DNA of 8,977 bases, taken from positions 58,067 through 67,043 of the forward strand of contig DHHU01000072.1 of NCBI GenBank assembly GCA_002403445.1, written 5' to 3'. This stretch comes from Salinisphaeraceae bacterium UBA4764 (GTDB lineage: Bacteria; Pseudomonadota; Gammaproteobacteria; Nevskiales; Salinisphaeraceae). Both the position numbers and the translations under genes were made by a program. This document shows, piece after piece, positions 1-6,212 of this stretch. The notes beneath the pieces were generated by a model. That model searched no databases, was not told the origin of the DNA, and saw only the letters and a list, made by a program, of their open reading frames with translations. Each line of letters opens with the position of its first letter. The stretch's first letter is position 1.

Positions 1-1187
1 TGCCGGTCGTTGATGTGGCGTGCTGATAGTTCAGCAGCCGATTCCAGCGCCGGAAGCGTGAACCGCACTTGATGGTGGCTTTCAAAGCGATCCTTAAGAC
101 CTTTCAATATCTGGACGGTGTCAGCAACGCTTGGCTCCGGCAAGTCGATCTTCTGGAACCGTCGTGCCAGTGCCCGATCCTTTTCGAATACACCGCGAAA
201 TTCTTGATATGTCGTGGCGCCGATACAGCGAAGCGCGCCCGAACCCAACCTAGGTTTGAGAAGATTCGATGCATCCATAACACCGCCGGAGGCTGCACCC
301 GCGCCGATCACGGTATGAATCTCATCGATAAATAAAATGGAACCTTCAATATCATCGAGTTCCGAGAGCACAGCCTTAAGTCGCTTCTCGAAATCACCAC
401 GGTACTTAGTGCCGGCAACCAGTGCGCCCAGATCAAGCGAATATATTACGTTGCCGGACAGCACTTCCGGTACTTGCTCGGCTACTATCATGCCTGCCAG
501 CCCTTCGGCTACGGCTGTCTTACCGACACCGGCCTCACCGACCAGCAGTGGATTATTCTTGCGTCGGCGGCACAGCGTTTGAATGACGCGTTCGATTTCG
601 TGATCGCGACCAATCAGGGGCTCAACTTCACCCGCTTTTGCCTTGCGATTAAGATTGGTGCAATACTGATCGAGTGCCGACTGACTTTCATCAGCGCCTG
701 ATTCAGCCTGTTGTTTTTGGCCCGCTGCTTGTTCGCCACCGGCACGTTCGGACTCGGGCTTATCGACGCCGTGCGAGACGAAGTTCACTACGTCCAGGCG
801 AGTAACGCCCTGCTCGCCGAGCAGATAAACGGCGTGCGATTCCTGTTCAGAGAATATCGCGATCAAGACATTAACAGCGGTGACTTCTTTTTTGCCTGAC
901 GACTGAACGTGGTAAACCGCGCGCTGCAACACGCGCTGGAACCCCAATGTCGGTTGCACTTCGTGATCTTGATCCGCGGGCACTATAGTCACATGGGTAT
1001 CAATATAACTTTTGAGTTCGCGCTCCAGCCGGCTGACATCGGCATTGACCGAATTCAGCACTTCAATGACCTCGGCGTTATCCAGCAGCGAAAGCAGCAA
1101 ATGCTCAACCGTGAGCATTTCGTGGTGTTGGCGCCGGGCGACCATGAACGCGGCGTCGAGTGCTGTTTGTAGTTCCTGACTTAGCAT
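1..1187 (-). CDS. clpA: ClpA, ATP-dependent Clp protease ATP-binding subunit (N-terminal part, cut by window edge)
   Basis: ClpA is the cytoplasmic AAA+ unfoldase that docks on ClpP and, with ClpS, degrades N-degron proteins. The reading frame is open from the ATG at 1185-1187 to the left edge, giving 395 of the roughly 750 residues usual for the family. It begins MLSQELQTALDAAF. The double-repeat Clp N domain covers about residues 1-143, including the stretch FQRVLQRAVYHVQSSGKKEV. A polar, Gln/Glu/Ala-rich linker follows at about 145-170. The first AAA+ module then shows LIGRDHEIERVIQ, Walker A GEAGVGKT at 217-224, Walker B ILFIDEIHT with D288 and E289, sensor-like GATTYQEF, and the arginine-finger stretch DRALARRFQKID. 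The gene lies 51 bp after clpS on the same strand with no terminator visible between them, so the two are probably cotranscribed. A GAGG lies about 14 nt before the ATG, which is a distant Shine-Dalgarno. Identity is very secure; the second AAA+ module lies outside the window. Confidence 0.98.
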   Translation of the reverse strand, partial: MLSQELQTALDAAFMVARRQHHEMLTVEHLLLSLLDNAEVIEVLNSVNADVSRLERELKSYIDTHVTIVPADQDHEVQPTLGFQRVLQRAVYHVQSSGKKEVTAVNVLIAIFSEQESHAVYLLGEQGVTRLDVVNFVSHGVDKPESERAGGEQAAGQKQQAESGADESQSALDQYCTNLNRKAKAGEVEPLIGRDHEIERVIQTLCRRRKNNPLLVGEAGVGKTAVAEGLAGMIVAEQVPEVLSGNVIYSLDLGALVAGTKYRGDFEKRLKAVLSELDDIEGSILFIDEIHTVIGAGAASGGVMDASNLLKPRLGSGALRCIGATTYQEFRGVFEKDRALARRFQKIDLPEPSVADTVQILKGLKDRFESHHQVRFTLPALESAAELSARHINDR

Positions 1188-1238
1188 TGAATATCTAACC
1201 GACCTCGTCTTAGTTGGCTCTGACAGACTTGATGACTA

Positions 1239-1553
1239 TCAGGCTCGCTCCATCGTACATAAAAGCGGGTGCTGATGATGACGCGCGTAGTCGTTTACCA
1301 TGGCAACCTTAGTCTCGGCGATCTGTGCACTGAATGTTCCGGCAATTGCCCGGCCACGAGTATGGACCGTCAGCATGACTTGGGTGGCCTGATCGCGATC
1401 CAGTTTGAAGAACATCGTCAAAACTTCGACGACAAACTCCATGGGCGTAAAGTCATCATTGTGCATGATCACGTGATATTGAGGCGGCGGCTCGACTTTA
1501 GTCTCGCCGGGGGCAAGTGCCGTATCACCTTCACCTGTTTCCGGATTTACCAT
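1239..1553 (-). CDS. clpS: ClpS, ATP-dependent Clp protease adaptor (N-recognin)
   Basis: ClpS binds proteins with bulky hydrophobic N-terminal residues and hands them to the ClpA N domain for degradation by ClpAP. The product has 104 residues, close to the 106 of the E. coli protein. A disordered, Pro/Glu-rich N-terminal arm (about 1-24) precedes the core, which starts YHVIMHNDDFTPMEFV. The N-degron pocket residues known from the family are present: N32-D33-D34, M38, M60 and H64. The conserved block ETKVAMVNDYARHHQHPLLC leads to a C-terminus in ERA, close to the family norm. Position just before clpA is the standard arrangement and supports a shared transcript. No strong Shine-Dalgarno precedes the ATG at 1551-1553, and no better in-frame start is evident. 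The 232-bp upstream gap suggests that clpSA has its own promoter rather than depending on plsX. Confidence 0.97.
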   Translation of the reverse strand: MVNPETGEGDTALAPGETKVEPPPQYHVIMHNDDFTPMEFVVEVLTMFFKLDRDQATQVMLTVHTRGRAIAGTFSAQIAETKVAMVNDYARHHQHPLLCTMERA

Positions 1554-1785
1554 GAGACTGTTTACACGTCGCTAGGTTCAAGACTCATTAAAAACGCGCC
1601 GTGGCGACCAAGCGCCGAAGCACCTCGGACCTATCGGGCTACGCTATAGCAATAATATTGCGACATATTCCTAGATTTACAACCGCCCCAATCTTTTACC
1701 GGCTGTAACCCGGATTGCTTACAAGGATATTCTACGCACATAGCGCGGCTAGCGACGCAGCTGATTCTTAACACGGCAAAACGAG
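1554..1785 (-). promoter_or_regulatory. Upstream region of clpSA, between plsX and clpS
   Basis: This 232-bp stretch contains no credible gene on either strand. It should carry the clpS promoter on the minus strand and the end of the plsX transcript. Read on the minus strand, the centre is AT-rich (roughly 1645-1680) and holds hexamers resembling -35 (TTGTAA) and -10 (TATTAT, TATAGC) boxes. Their spacing is not a clean 17 bp, so I assign no exact promoter. It also holds a 13-bp perfect dyad at 1649-1661 and one copy of the octamer TTGTAAGC (minus strand, 1717-1724). No hairpin followed directly by a T-run was found, so termination of plsX is unresolved. Confidence 0.4.
1649..1661. repeat. 13-bp perfect dyad upstream of clpS
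   Basis: The sequence reads GCAATA, one central base, then TATTGC, which is a perfect inverted repeat. It is AT-rich and sits about 95-108 bp upstream of the clpS start, among the hexamers that could form its promoter. This geometry would suit a dimeric DNA-binding regulator; the loop is too short for an RNA hairpin of the full stem. I do not recognise it as the site of any named regulator. The dyad itself is certain and its function is inference. Confidence 0.45.
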
Positions 1786-2808
1786 TTAGGTTTCGCCGAG
1801 ATTCTCGGCGAGTAGACTCTTGATACGTGTGGGTACCGCCTCCGATACTTCGGTTCGTGCCACGCTGATTGCACTTGCAAAAGCAAATGCATCAGCATCT
1901 CCGTGAGATTTCACGACCGTGCCCTGTAGGCCAGCCAGCGTGGCACCATTATATTGGCGTGGATCGACACGCAGACGAAAGCGTTTGAGTACCGGCATGG
2001 CGAAAAGTCCCGCCAAGCGGGTTGCCAAGGTCTTGGAAAACTCGGCTCGAAGATATTCTGAAATCAGCTTGCCCAGCCCTTCACTTGTCTTCAACGCCAC
2101 GTTACCGATAAAACCATCACATACCACTACATCGACTTCGCCGATGTAGATATCATCGCCCTCGACAAACCCAATGTAATTGAGCTTACTGTCATTCAGC
2201 AATCGACCCGCTTGCTGAACCTGTGGATTTCCCTTGATGTCCTCGGCGCCAATGTTAAGAAGCCCGACTCGGGGCGATTCCAAGCGGTAAACAGCTTGGG
2301 CCACGACAGCCCCCATTACGGCATACTGAAATAATTGTTCTGGCGTGCATTCAGCACTGGCACCCAAATCCAGCATCAAGGTGCCACCGCGGCGCGAGGG
2401 GATAGGCGCCAGAATGGCCGGCCGGTCGATTCCGTCGAGTGTCTTGCAGACAAATCGCGCAGTTGCCATCAGAGCGCCGGTGTTGCCGGCTGACACACAA
2501 GCCTGAGCGGCACCGGACTGCACGCGATTGATGGCCACGCGCATTGATGAATCTTTTTTTTGACGCAGCGAGCTTGCGGGTGACTCCGACATGCTCACAA
2601 TTTCGCTCGCCGCAACCAGGCTGAGTCTGTCGCGAAGCGCTGGACTGATTTTACGTTTAGCCACCAATGGCTCGAGCACGTCAAGCTGTCCAACAAGATC
2701 TATGATGAGGTCATCGTGACGTGAAAGGCTCTGAGTCACAGCATCGACTGCAACAGAAGCCCCCTCGTCGCCACTCATGGCGTCGACGGCAATACGAATC
2801 ATGGTCAT
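1786..2808 (-). CDS. plsX: PlsX, phosphate acyltransferase
   Basis: PlsX converts acyl-ACP and inorganic phosphate to acyl-phosphate, the acyl donor for PlsY in phosphatidic acid synthesis. It is a peripheral enzyme at the inner face of the membrane. The 340-residue product has the expected family length. Visible family signatures are IAVDAMSGDEG near the N-terminus, LRQKKDSSMRVA at 81-92, SAGNTGALMA at 106-115, RPAILAPIPSR from 129, MLDLGAS at 145-151, VGLLNIGAEDIKGN, and VVVCDGFIGNVALKTSEG. Two in-frame ATG codons occur at residues 1 and 3; either could be the start and neither has a strong Shine-Dalgarno. The gene follows rpmF by 43 bp on the same strand, the classic yceD-rpmF-plsX operon. 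Unusually, the fab cluster that commonly follows plsX in this phylum is absent here and clpSA comes next. No frameshift or missing motif was seen. Confidence 0.98.
   Translation of the reverse strand: MTMIRIAVDAMSGDEGASVAVDAVTQSLSRHDDLIIDLVGQLDVLEPLVAKRKISPALRDRLSLVAASEIVSMSESPASSLRQKKDSSMRVAINRVQSGAAQACVSAGNTGALMATARFVCKTLDGIDRPAILAPIPSRRGGTLMLDLGASAECTPEQLFQYAVMGAVVAQAVYRLESPRVGLLNIGAEDIKGNPQVQQAGRLLNDSKLNYIGFVEGDDIYIGEVDVVVCDGFIGNVALKTSEGLGKLISEYLRAEFSKTLATRLAGLFAMPVLKRFRLRVDPRQYNGATLAGLQGTVVKSHGDADAFAFASAISVARTEVSEAVPTRIKSLLAENLGET
1793..1811 (-). repeat. Perfect hairpin sequence overlapping the 3' end of plsX
   Basis: Eight-base arms, TCGCCGAG and CTCGGCGA, are separated by three bases. 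They cover the last codons of plsX just before its TAA stop at 1786-1788. On the plsX transcript this would be a stable GC-rich stem. It is followed by a mixed sequence with only a short TTTT some 15 nt later, so it does not match an intrinsic terminator. It may protect the 3' end or be a chance result of the codons for the AENLGE stretch. Confidence 0.5.
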
Positions 2809-2851
2809 CTAAAGATCTGGCAGGGCAACGACCGGCCAGTAAGGATCGGGA

Positions 2852-3034
2852 TCAGGCTTCGCCGTCCGTTTCGATGATCTGACGGCCCCTGTAGAATCCG
2901 TCGCGAGTCACATGGTGGCGTCGGTGGGTTTCGCCCGTCGTTTGGTCAACGGAAATTGCCGCTGTTCGCATTTTGTCATGGGTTCTACGCTTGTCGCGCT
3001 TGGAGCGCGATTTTCTATTTTGCTGTACGGCCAT
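2852..3034 (-). CDS. rpmF: Ribosomal protein bL32
   Basis: bL32 is a small structural protein of the large ribosomal subunit, placed near the peptidyl transferase region. The product has 60 residues, against about 57 in E. coli. It begins MAVQQNRKSRSKRDKRRTHD and carries the conserved segment GETHRRHHVTRDGFYRGRQI. It contains no cysteine, so it is the zinc-free form usual in gammaproteobacteria. The C-terminus IIETDGEA is slightly longer and more acidic than in E. coli. A purine-rich AGAGAG ends 9 nt before the ATG at 3032-3034 and is a reasonable ribosome binding site. It lies between yceD (51 bp upstream) and plsX (43 bp downstream), so ribosomal protein synthesis and phospholipid synthesis share an operon here, as in many relatives. 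Confidence 0.98.
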   Translation of the reverse strand: MAVQQNRKSRSKRDKRRTHDKMRTAAISVDQTTGETHRRHHVTRDGFYRGRQIIETDGEA

Positions 3035-3085
3035 AGTGATGTGCTCTCTCTAAGATTAAGTAACGCTGAGTTGGTGTGGTTCGAG

Positions 3086-3592
3086 TCAGTGCTTTAAATT
3101 CGCAAACGGACGCCAGACATCGCGGGACTTGTCGCGGTTGTACTCATCACTCCCCGACTGAAACTGTGCAATGCAATTGGGCCGAGCACAGTGTAGTGCC
3201 TGCGGCAGACTGAGCAAAATTTCATCGGCAATGAACTCGAACGTGTCCAGTTCGACCCCGTTGACAATAGTTGGCTCGAACCGACGCGGGACGTTCGCCG
3301 CCTGATCATCATCTGAAACGATCACACCGTCGACATCGACCTGCCCGGAGTAAACCACAGCCTCTAAGCAACGATCGCACGCCAATTCAATTGTATATTC
3401 TACATGACCGGTCACATGTGCCCAGCGTTGATCATCTTCATGAAAGCCCAGATCCGCAACAATCTGTCCCGGGGTGTCCAACAGAGCATCGACCCGTGGC
3501 AATTCGGTACTCGACAAACGTGTATGAAATCGACTTCCGCGCGAGGCTGCGCTTCGGTAATCGAGGCTTTTAGGCAGGAGTGTTTCAGACAT
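3086..3592 (-). CDS. yceD: YceD family protein (DUF177), large-subunit rRNA accumulation protein
   Basis: Members of this family support accumulation of 23S rRNA and are encoded just before rpmF; the molecular action is poorly known. I chose the ATG at 3590-3592, giving 168 residues beginning MSETLLPKSLDYRSAA. This aligns with the E. coli start (MQKVKLPLTLDPVRTA) and matches its length of about 173. A longer frame opens at 3667, but its 25 extra residues have no family counterpart and would fill the promoter region shared with maf. Family marks are ELACDRC with C72 and C75, a second Cys pair at C135 and C140, the acidic stretch FEFIADEILLSLP, and the C-terminus RPFANLKH. The start has only GGG a few bases upstream, so initiation may be weak. 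It is the first gene of the yceD-rpmF-plsX operon and is divergent from maf. Confidence 0.9.
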   Translation of the reverse strand: MSETLLPKSLDYRSAASRGSRFHTRLSSTELPRVDALLDTPGQIVADLGFHEDDQRWAHVTGHVEYTIELACDRCLEAVVYSGQVDVDGVIVSDDDQAANVPRRFEPTIVNGVELDTFEFIADEILLSLPQALHCARPNCIAQFQSGSDEYNRDKSRDVWRPFANLKH

Positions 3593-3631
3593 AACCCTAT
3601 GATAGACGGATGCAGCTTTCTCTTGGGTATA

Positions 3632-3659
3632 TTTGTAAGCACGCGTAGGCTTTGTAAGC
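3632..3659 (+). repeat. 9-bp direct repeat TTTGTAAGC in the yceD/maf promoter region
   Basis: Copies lie at 3632-3640 and 3651-3659, so they start 19 bp apart, close to two helical turns. The core TTGTAAGC also occurs on the minus strand at 1717-1724, upstream of clpS. All three copies are intergenic. This fits an operator bound by a regulator on one face of the helix, but no regulator is identified and the function is inferred. Confidence 0.4.
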
Positions 3660-3672
3660 GTCATCATTTTTC

Positions 3673-3678
3673 AAGGAG
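3673..3678 (+). promoter_or_regulatory. Shine-Dalgarno site of maf
   Basis: AAGGAG ends 8 nt before the GTG at 3687-3689. It is the strongest ribosome binding site in the window and it settles the GTG as the maf start. Confidence 0.85.
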
Positions 3679-3686
3679 ACTGCACC

Positions 3687-4271
3687 GTGTCGTCCGAAAT
3701 CATCCTGGCGTCCAGCTCAAGCGGTCGCCGGGCGTTGCTAAAGCGTCTACAAATCGCCTACTCTGCAATATCGCCTGACGTCGACGAAACGCCACAACCT
3801 GGTGAATCAGCACCACATTTGGCACAAAGGTTGGCAGAGCTCAAGGCCGAAACTGTGGCAGCCGCACATCCCGAATCGATCGTTATCGGCTCCGATCAGG
3901 TGGCCGATGTAAACGGTGTCATCGTCGGCAAACCGGGATCACTTGAGGCTGCCCGGGCACAGTTGCGGGCTCAGTCGGGCCGGATCGTCCTATTTCACAC
4001 TGGCGTAGCGGTGGTTGCCCCTAAGTTCGACCACACCCGAAGCCGACTGGAGACAGTGACCACCCAATTCCGCGACTTGACTGAGGCTCAGATCGATGCC
4101 TACGTTCTTGCCGACGAACCGACCCAAACCGCGGGCTCCCTGAAATCCGAAGGTCTAGGCATCACCTTGCTTGCCAGCGTCGAATCCCGCGATCCCACCA
4201 CACTAATTGGTCTGTCGTTGATTCAATTGACCGATTTGTTGCACGCAGCCGGTGTCAGTTTGCCGCCGTGA
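3687..4271 (+). CDS. maf: Maf family nucleoside triphosphate pyrophosphatase, YceF type
   Basis: Maf proteins hydrolyse noncanonical or modified nucleoside triphosphates to monophosphates. The YceF subgroup, which this matches, prefers 7-methyl-GTP. The product has 194 residues, the same length as E. coli YceF as I recall it. The start is GTG with a strong AAGGAG in front. The nucleotide-binding loop LASSSSGRRALL is at 7-18, DVDETP at 31-36, the catalytic-site GSDQV with D70 at 68-72, the GKPGS loop after it, and the C-terminal signature AGSLKSEGLGITLL followed by VESRDPTTLIGL. The missing extended Tyr/Trp-type substitutions of the dTTP/UTP subgroup support the YceF assignment, but specificity is inferred. 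It is divergent from yceD. Its last 17 nt overlap the 3' end of the HAD phosphatase gene on the other strand, so the two transcripts converge. Confidence 0.95.
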   Translation: MSSEIILASSSSGRRALLKRLQIAYSAISPDVDETPQPGESAPHLAQRLAELKAETVAAAHPESIVIGSDQVADVNGVIVGKPGSLEAARAQLRAQSGRIVLFHTGVAVVAPKFDHTRSRLETVTTQFRDLTEAQIDAYVLADEPTQTAGSLKSEGLGITLLASVESRDPTTLIGLSLIQLTDLLHAAGVSLPP

Positions 4272-4920
4272 CGCGCTGAGTTTTCACGAGCCAGTTCGGG
4301 AGTGCAGCCACATTGGCGATCAAGTCATGGGCACCTGCAGCACGAAGATGCTCGGCGTCATGAACACCACATGTAACGCCCAAAGCCTTTACGCCGGCGG
4401 CACCCGCCATTCTCATATCGTATTCAGTATCGCCAATTACGAGTGCATCCTCGCATTCCGTCGCGTTTCGCAGCAATAAATCCTCGATCATGTCGGGCGC
4501 GGGCTTGGCCGCAGATTCGTCTGCACAGCGCGTGTGCGAAAAATAATCTCGTGTGCCCGTAAGCGCCAACACCTGATCTAGCCCCCGGCGCGATTTGCCC
4601 GTCGCCACAGCCAACTCATAGCCGCTGGCCCGGAGTTGCTCCAGCGTGTCACGTACGCCAGGAAACAATGCTGCGTGAGCAGCCGCATCGTCGCGGTCAG
4701 CGCGTTGAGACGCGATCTGAGCGTGGACTCGATCCGGATCACGATCGGGAAAAAGCCGCATCAGCACATCGCGGATCCCCAACCCGATCAACGACCGCAA
4801 CTGACTGGGTGAGCGCTCCGGCAACCCAGCGCGCTGAATCGCCAGTTGCATGGCCCCCACTATTTCGCTGGCTGAATCCATGAGTGTCCCGTCCCAATCG
4901 AAAATGATCAGCTGTGGCAA
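4255..4920 (-). CDS. HAD-superfamily hydrolase, phosphoglycolate phosphatase-like
   Basis: This is a cytoplasmic phosphatase of the haloacid dehalogenase superfamily with an alpha-helical cap, 221 residues. All four motifs are present: motif I DWDGT with nucleophile D8 and general acid D10, motif II T107 in AVATGK, motif III K139 in AAKPAPD, and motif IV GDTEYD at 163-168 with D164 and D168. The cap lies between about residues 14 and 90 and includes LIGLGIRDVL. The natural substrate cannot be read from sequence. Homologues next to rluC are often annotated as phosphoglycolate phosphatase or simply HAD-IA hydrolase. The start is TTG at 4918-4920. No ATG or GTG lies in frame between it and the upstream stop, and later Met codons would remove motif I. 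There is no clear Shine-Dalgarno. It begins 42 bp after rluC ends, so an rluC-HAD operon with translational coupling is likely. Its 3' end overlaps maf on the opposite strand. Confidence 0.93.
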   Translation of the reverse strand: MPQLIIFDWDGTLMDSASEIVGAMQLAIQRAGLPERSPSQLRSLIGLGIRDVLMRLFPDRDPDRVHAQIASQRADRDDAAAHAALFPGVRDTLEQLRASGYELAVATGKSRRGLDQVLALTGTRDYFSHTRCADESAAKPAPDMIEDLLLRNATECEDALVIGDTEYDMRMAGAAGVKALGVTCGVHDAEHLRAAGAHDLIANVAALPNWLVKTQRVTAAN

Positions 4921-4962
4921 GAGGTCAAACTTCGCATAAATGGATTCATGTACATAAACGGT

Positions 4963-5910
4963 TCATACATTGGTTAAGCCAATATACTGCATTACTCGTT
5001 CTAGGTCGTCCGCGAGAGTCACTTCGGCTGTCAACCAGCCACCGCCTCGCGGGATTTGCAATCGAAATGCATGAAGAAACGGGCGCTTGAGCCCTTGCCG
5101 GCGCCAACCGGTGGCGCGTTTTGAATCGCCATAACGGCCGTCTCCAGCCACCGGACAATCGAAATAGGCCGCGTGCGCCCGAATTTGATGCTTTCGCCCT
5201 GTGAGTATATCTACTTTAACCAGCGTGGCCGATCCTGATCGTGCAATGACGCGAAATTCGGATGTCGCCGTTTTGCCGTGCGTCGAGTCAACCCGTACAC
5301 GTGCCTGGCCGCTGAATTCGGCACTTGGGTTCAACGGCTGATTGACGCGAGTTACCTCATCCGGCCAATGGCCATCCAAAAGTGCCAGATAAGTTTTGCG
5401 GGCCCGCGGATCGGCCAACGCCTCTGCAAGCTGCCGCCGGGCCGGCTGCGAGCGCGCAACCAAAAGTGCACCGCTCGTGCCCCGATCCAGTCGATGCGCT
5501 AGTTCAAGATATTCGTTTGGGCGAGCAGCTCTAAGACATTCGATCAATCCGAAATCCACGCCGCTACCCGCATGAACCGCCATATCGGGTGGTTTGTCCA
5601 TGAGTAGATAATCGGGAGCCTCGCTGATGATGGCGCTCGTCGCACGCTCGATCATATTGTCGGGTGGCCGGGGTTTTTCCGGACCAGCGGTCTGGGACCG
5701 AGTTCGTAACGGCGGCAGCCGTATTTGATCGCCCGCCGCTACACGCGTCGAGGGCCGCACACGACCTCGGTTGACGCGCACCTCACCACTGCGGATTATC
5801 TTGTAAACAAAAGATTTCGGTACACTCTTGAGCTGACGACGCAGAAAGTTATCGAGCCGCATGCCCGCGTCGGACTGGTGTACTTCGAGATAGCGAACTT
5901 GAGGTTGCAC
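4963..5910 (-). CDS. rluC: RluC, 23S rRNA pseudouridine synthase
   Basis: RluC isomerises uridines 955, 2504 and 2580 of 23S rRNA (E. coli numbering) to pseudouridine. The product has 315 residues, the usual length. An S4 RNA-binding domain covers about residues 17-66 (MRLDNFLRRQLKSVPKS, then SGEVRVNRGRVRP). The catalytic domain of the RluA family follows, with LLMDKPPDMAVHAGSG at about 102-117, the signature HRLDRGTSG with catalytic D142, and the late motif LTGRKHQIRAHA. The Ser-Val-Pro-Lys-Ser stretch in the S4 domain closely matches E. coli RluC, which favours RluC over RluA or RluD. Translation starts at GTG (5908-5910). The in-frame stop a few codons upstream leaves no ATG option, and no good Shine-Dalgarno is seen. 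It is divergent from rne, as in E. coli, and leads into the HAD gene. Confidence 0.95.
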   Translation of the reverse strand: MQPQVRYLEVHQSDAGMRLDNFLRRQLKSVPKSFVYKIIRSGEVRVNRGRVRPSTRVAAGDQIRLPPLRTRSQTAGPEKPRPPDNMIERATSAIISEAPDYLLMDKPPDMAVHAGSGVDFGLIECLRAARPNEYLELAHRLDRGTSGALLVARSQPARRQLAEALADPRARKTYLALLDGHWPDEVTRVNQPLNPSAEFSGQARVRVDSTHGKTATSEFRVIARSGSATLVKVDILTGRKHQIRAHAAYFDCPVAGDGRYGDSKRATGWRRQGLKRPFLHAFRLQIPRGGGWLTAEVTLADDLERVMQYIGLTNV

Positions 5911-6212
5911 GATGCGGTGATTACACTAGTATTGCGATAGTTAGGCTATATGCATTGGCGTAGCCCTGTTCTGACATCCAGCGTTCTCGCTTAGGTGCGG
6001 TAATACTTGCGCCAAGTTAGCACTTACGCCGGTGGCGCCCAAGCCGGATCGCAGACGAACACAATCCCGATTACAACCATTCAAGCGCTCCTGCCTCATG
6101 CATCGCCATACGACCGCCAGCGATCACCCAAATGCTTCGGCTTATGTCGGAAACACCCTAGGTGTACGCGGCCCGGTATGCGGCAGTCGAGCGCCGCTCG
6201 GAAACCAAATCC
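5911..6212. promoter_or_regulatory. Divergent intergenic region: rluC promoter and long rne leader
   Basis: These 302 bp hold no convincing gene; small frames here run into rne out of frame and have no recognisable product. In E. coli, rne has a 5' untranslated region of about 360 nt whose hairpins let RNase E cut its own message. A long leader here is consistent with that, though the transcription start is not determined. On the plus strand, TTACAC at 5921-5926 and the AT-rich CTATAT near 5946-5951 are the nearest to promoter boxes, with 19-bp spacing, so they are weak candidates. Short perfect hairpins occur at 6005-6017 (ACTTG/CAAGT), 6027-6037 (CGCC/GGCG), 6153-6165 (ACACC/GGTGT) and 6188-6200. 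Confidence 0.5.
6187..6201 (+). promoter_or_regulatory. Start-proximal hairpin in the rne leader
   Basis: CGAGC at 6188-6192 pairs with GCTCG at 6196-6200 around a three-base loop, and a T-G pair extends the stem by one. The only Shine-Dalgarno-like bases before the rne ATG are GGA at 6200-6202, so the stem covers part of them. This could limit rne translation or mark a cleavage site for autoregulation. The structure is seen in the sequence; the role is inferred. Confidence 0.35.

Larger units (their letters stand above)
3593..3686. promoter_or_regulatory. Divergent promoter region between yceD and maf
   Basis: These 94 bp must launch the yceD-rpmF-plsX operon leftward and maf rightward. For maf, TTGGGT at 3623-3628 and TAGGCT at 3646-3651 are 17 bp apart and could be -35 and -10 boxes, though each matches the consensus at only half its positions. 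The leftward promoter is less clear; TTGAAA on the minus strand (near 3667-3672) is a candidate -35 without a good -10. Two copies of TTTGTAAGC flank the proposed maf -10 region. Confidence 0.45.

Noticed and set aside
909..1172. Plus-strand frames opposite clpA and clpS, such as the 87-codon frame here.
   Set aside because: They mirror the well-conserved ClpA N domain on the minus strand and have no independent signature.
1580..1625. Possible intrinsic terminator on the minus strand, a GC-rich segment followed by GTTTTT.
   Set aside because: The best stem (GGCG/CGCC) is only four pairs and is separated from the T-run, and it would lie between the likely clpS promoter and clpS.
3593..3667. 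A longer yceD beginning at 3667 (193 residues).
   Set aside because: The extra 25 residues have no counterpart in the family, have no Shine-Dalgarno, and cover the promoter region and the direct repeats shared with maf.
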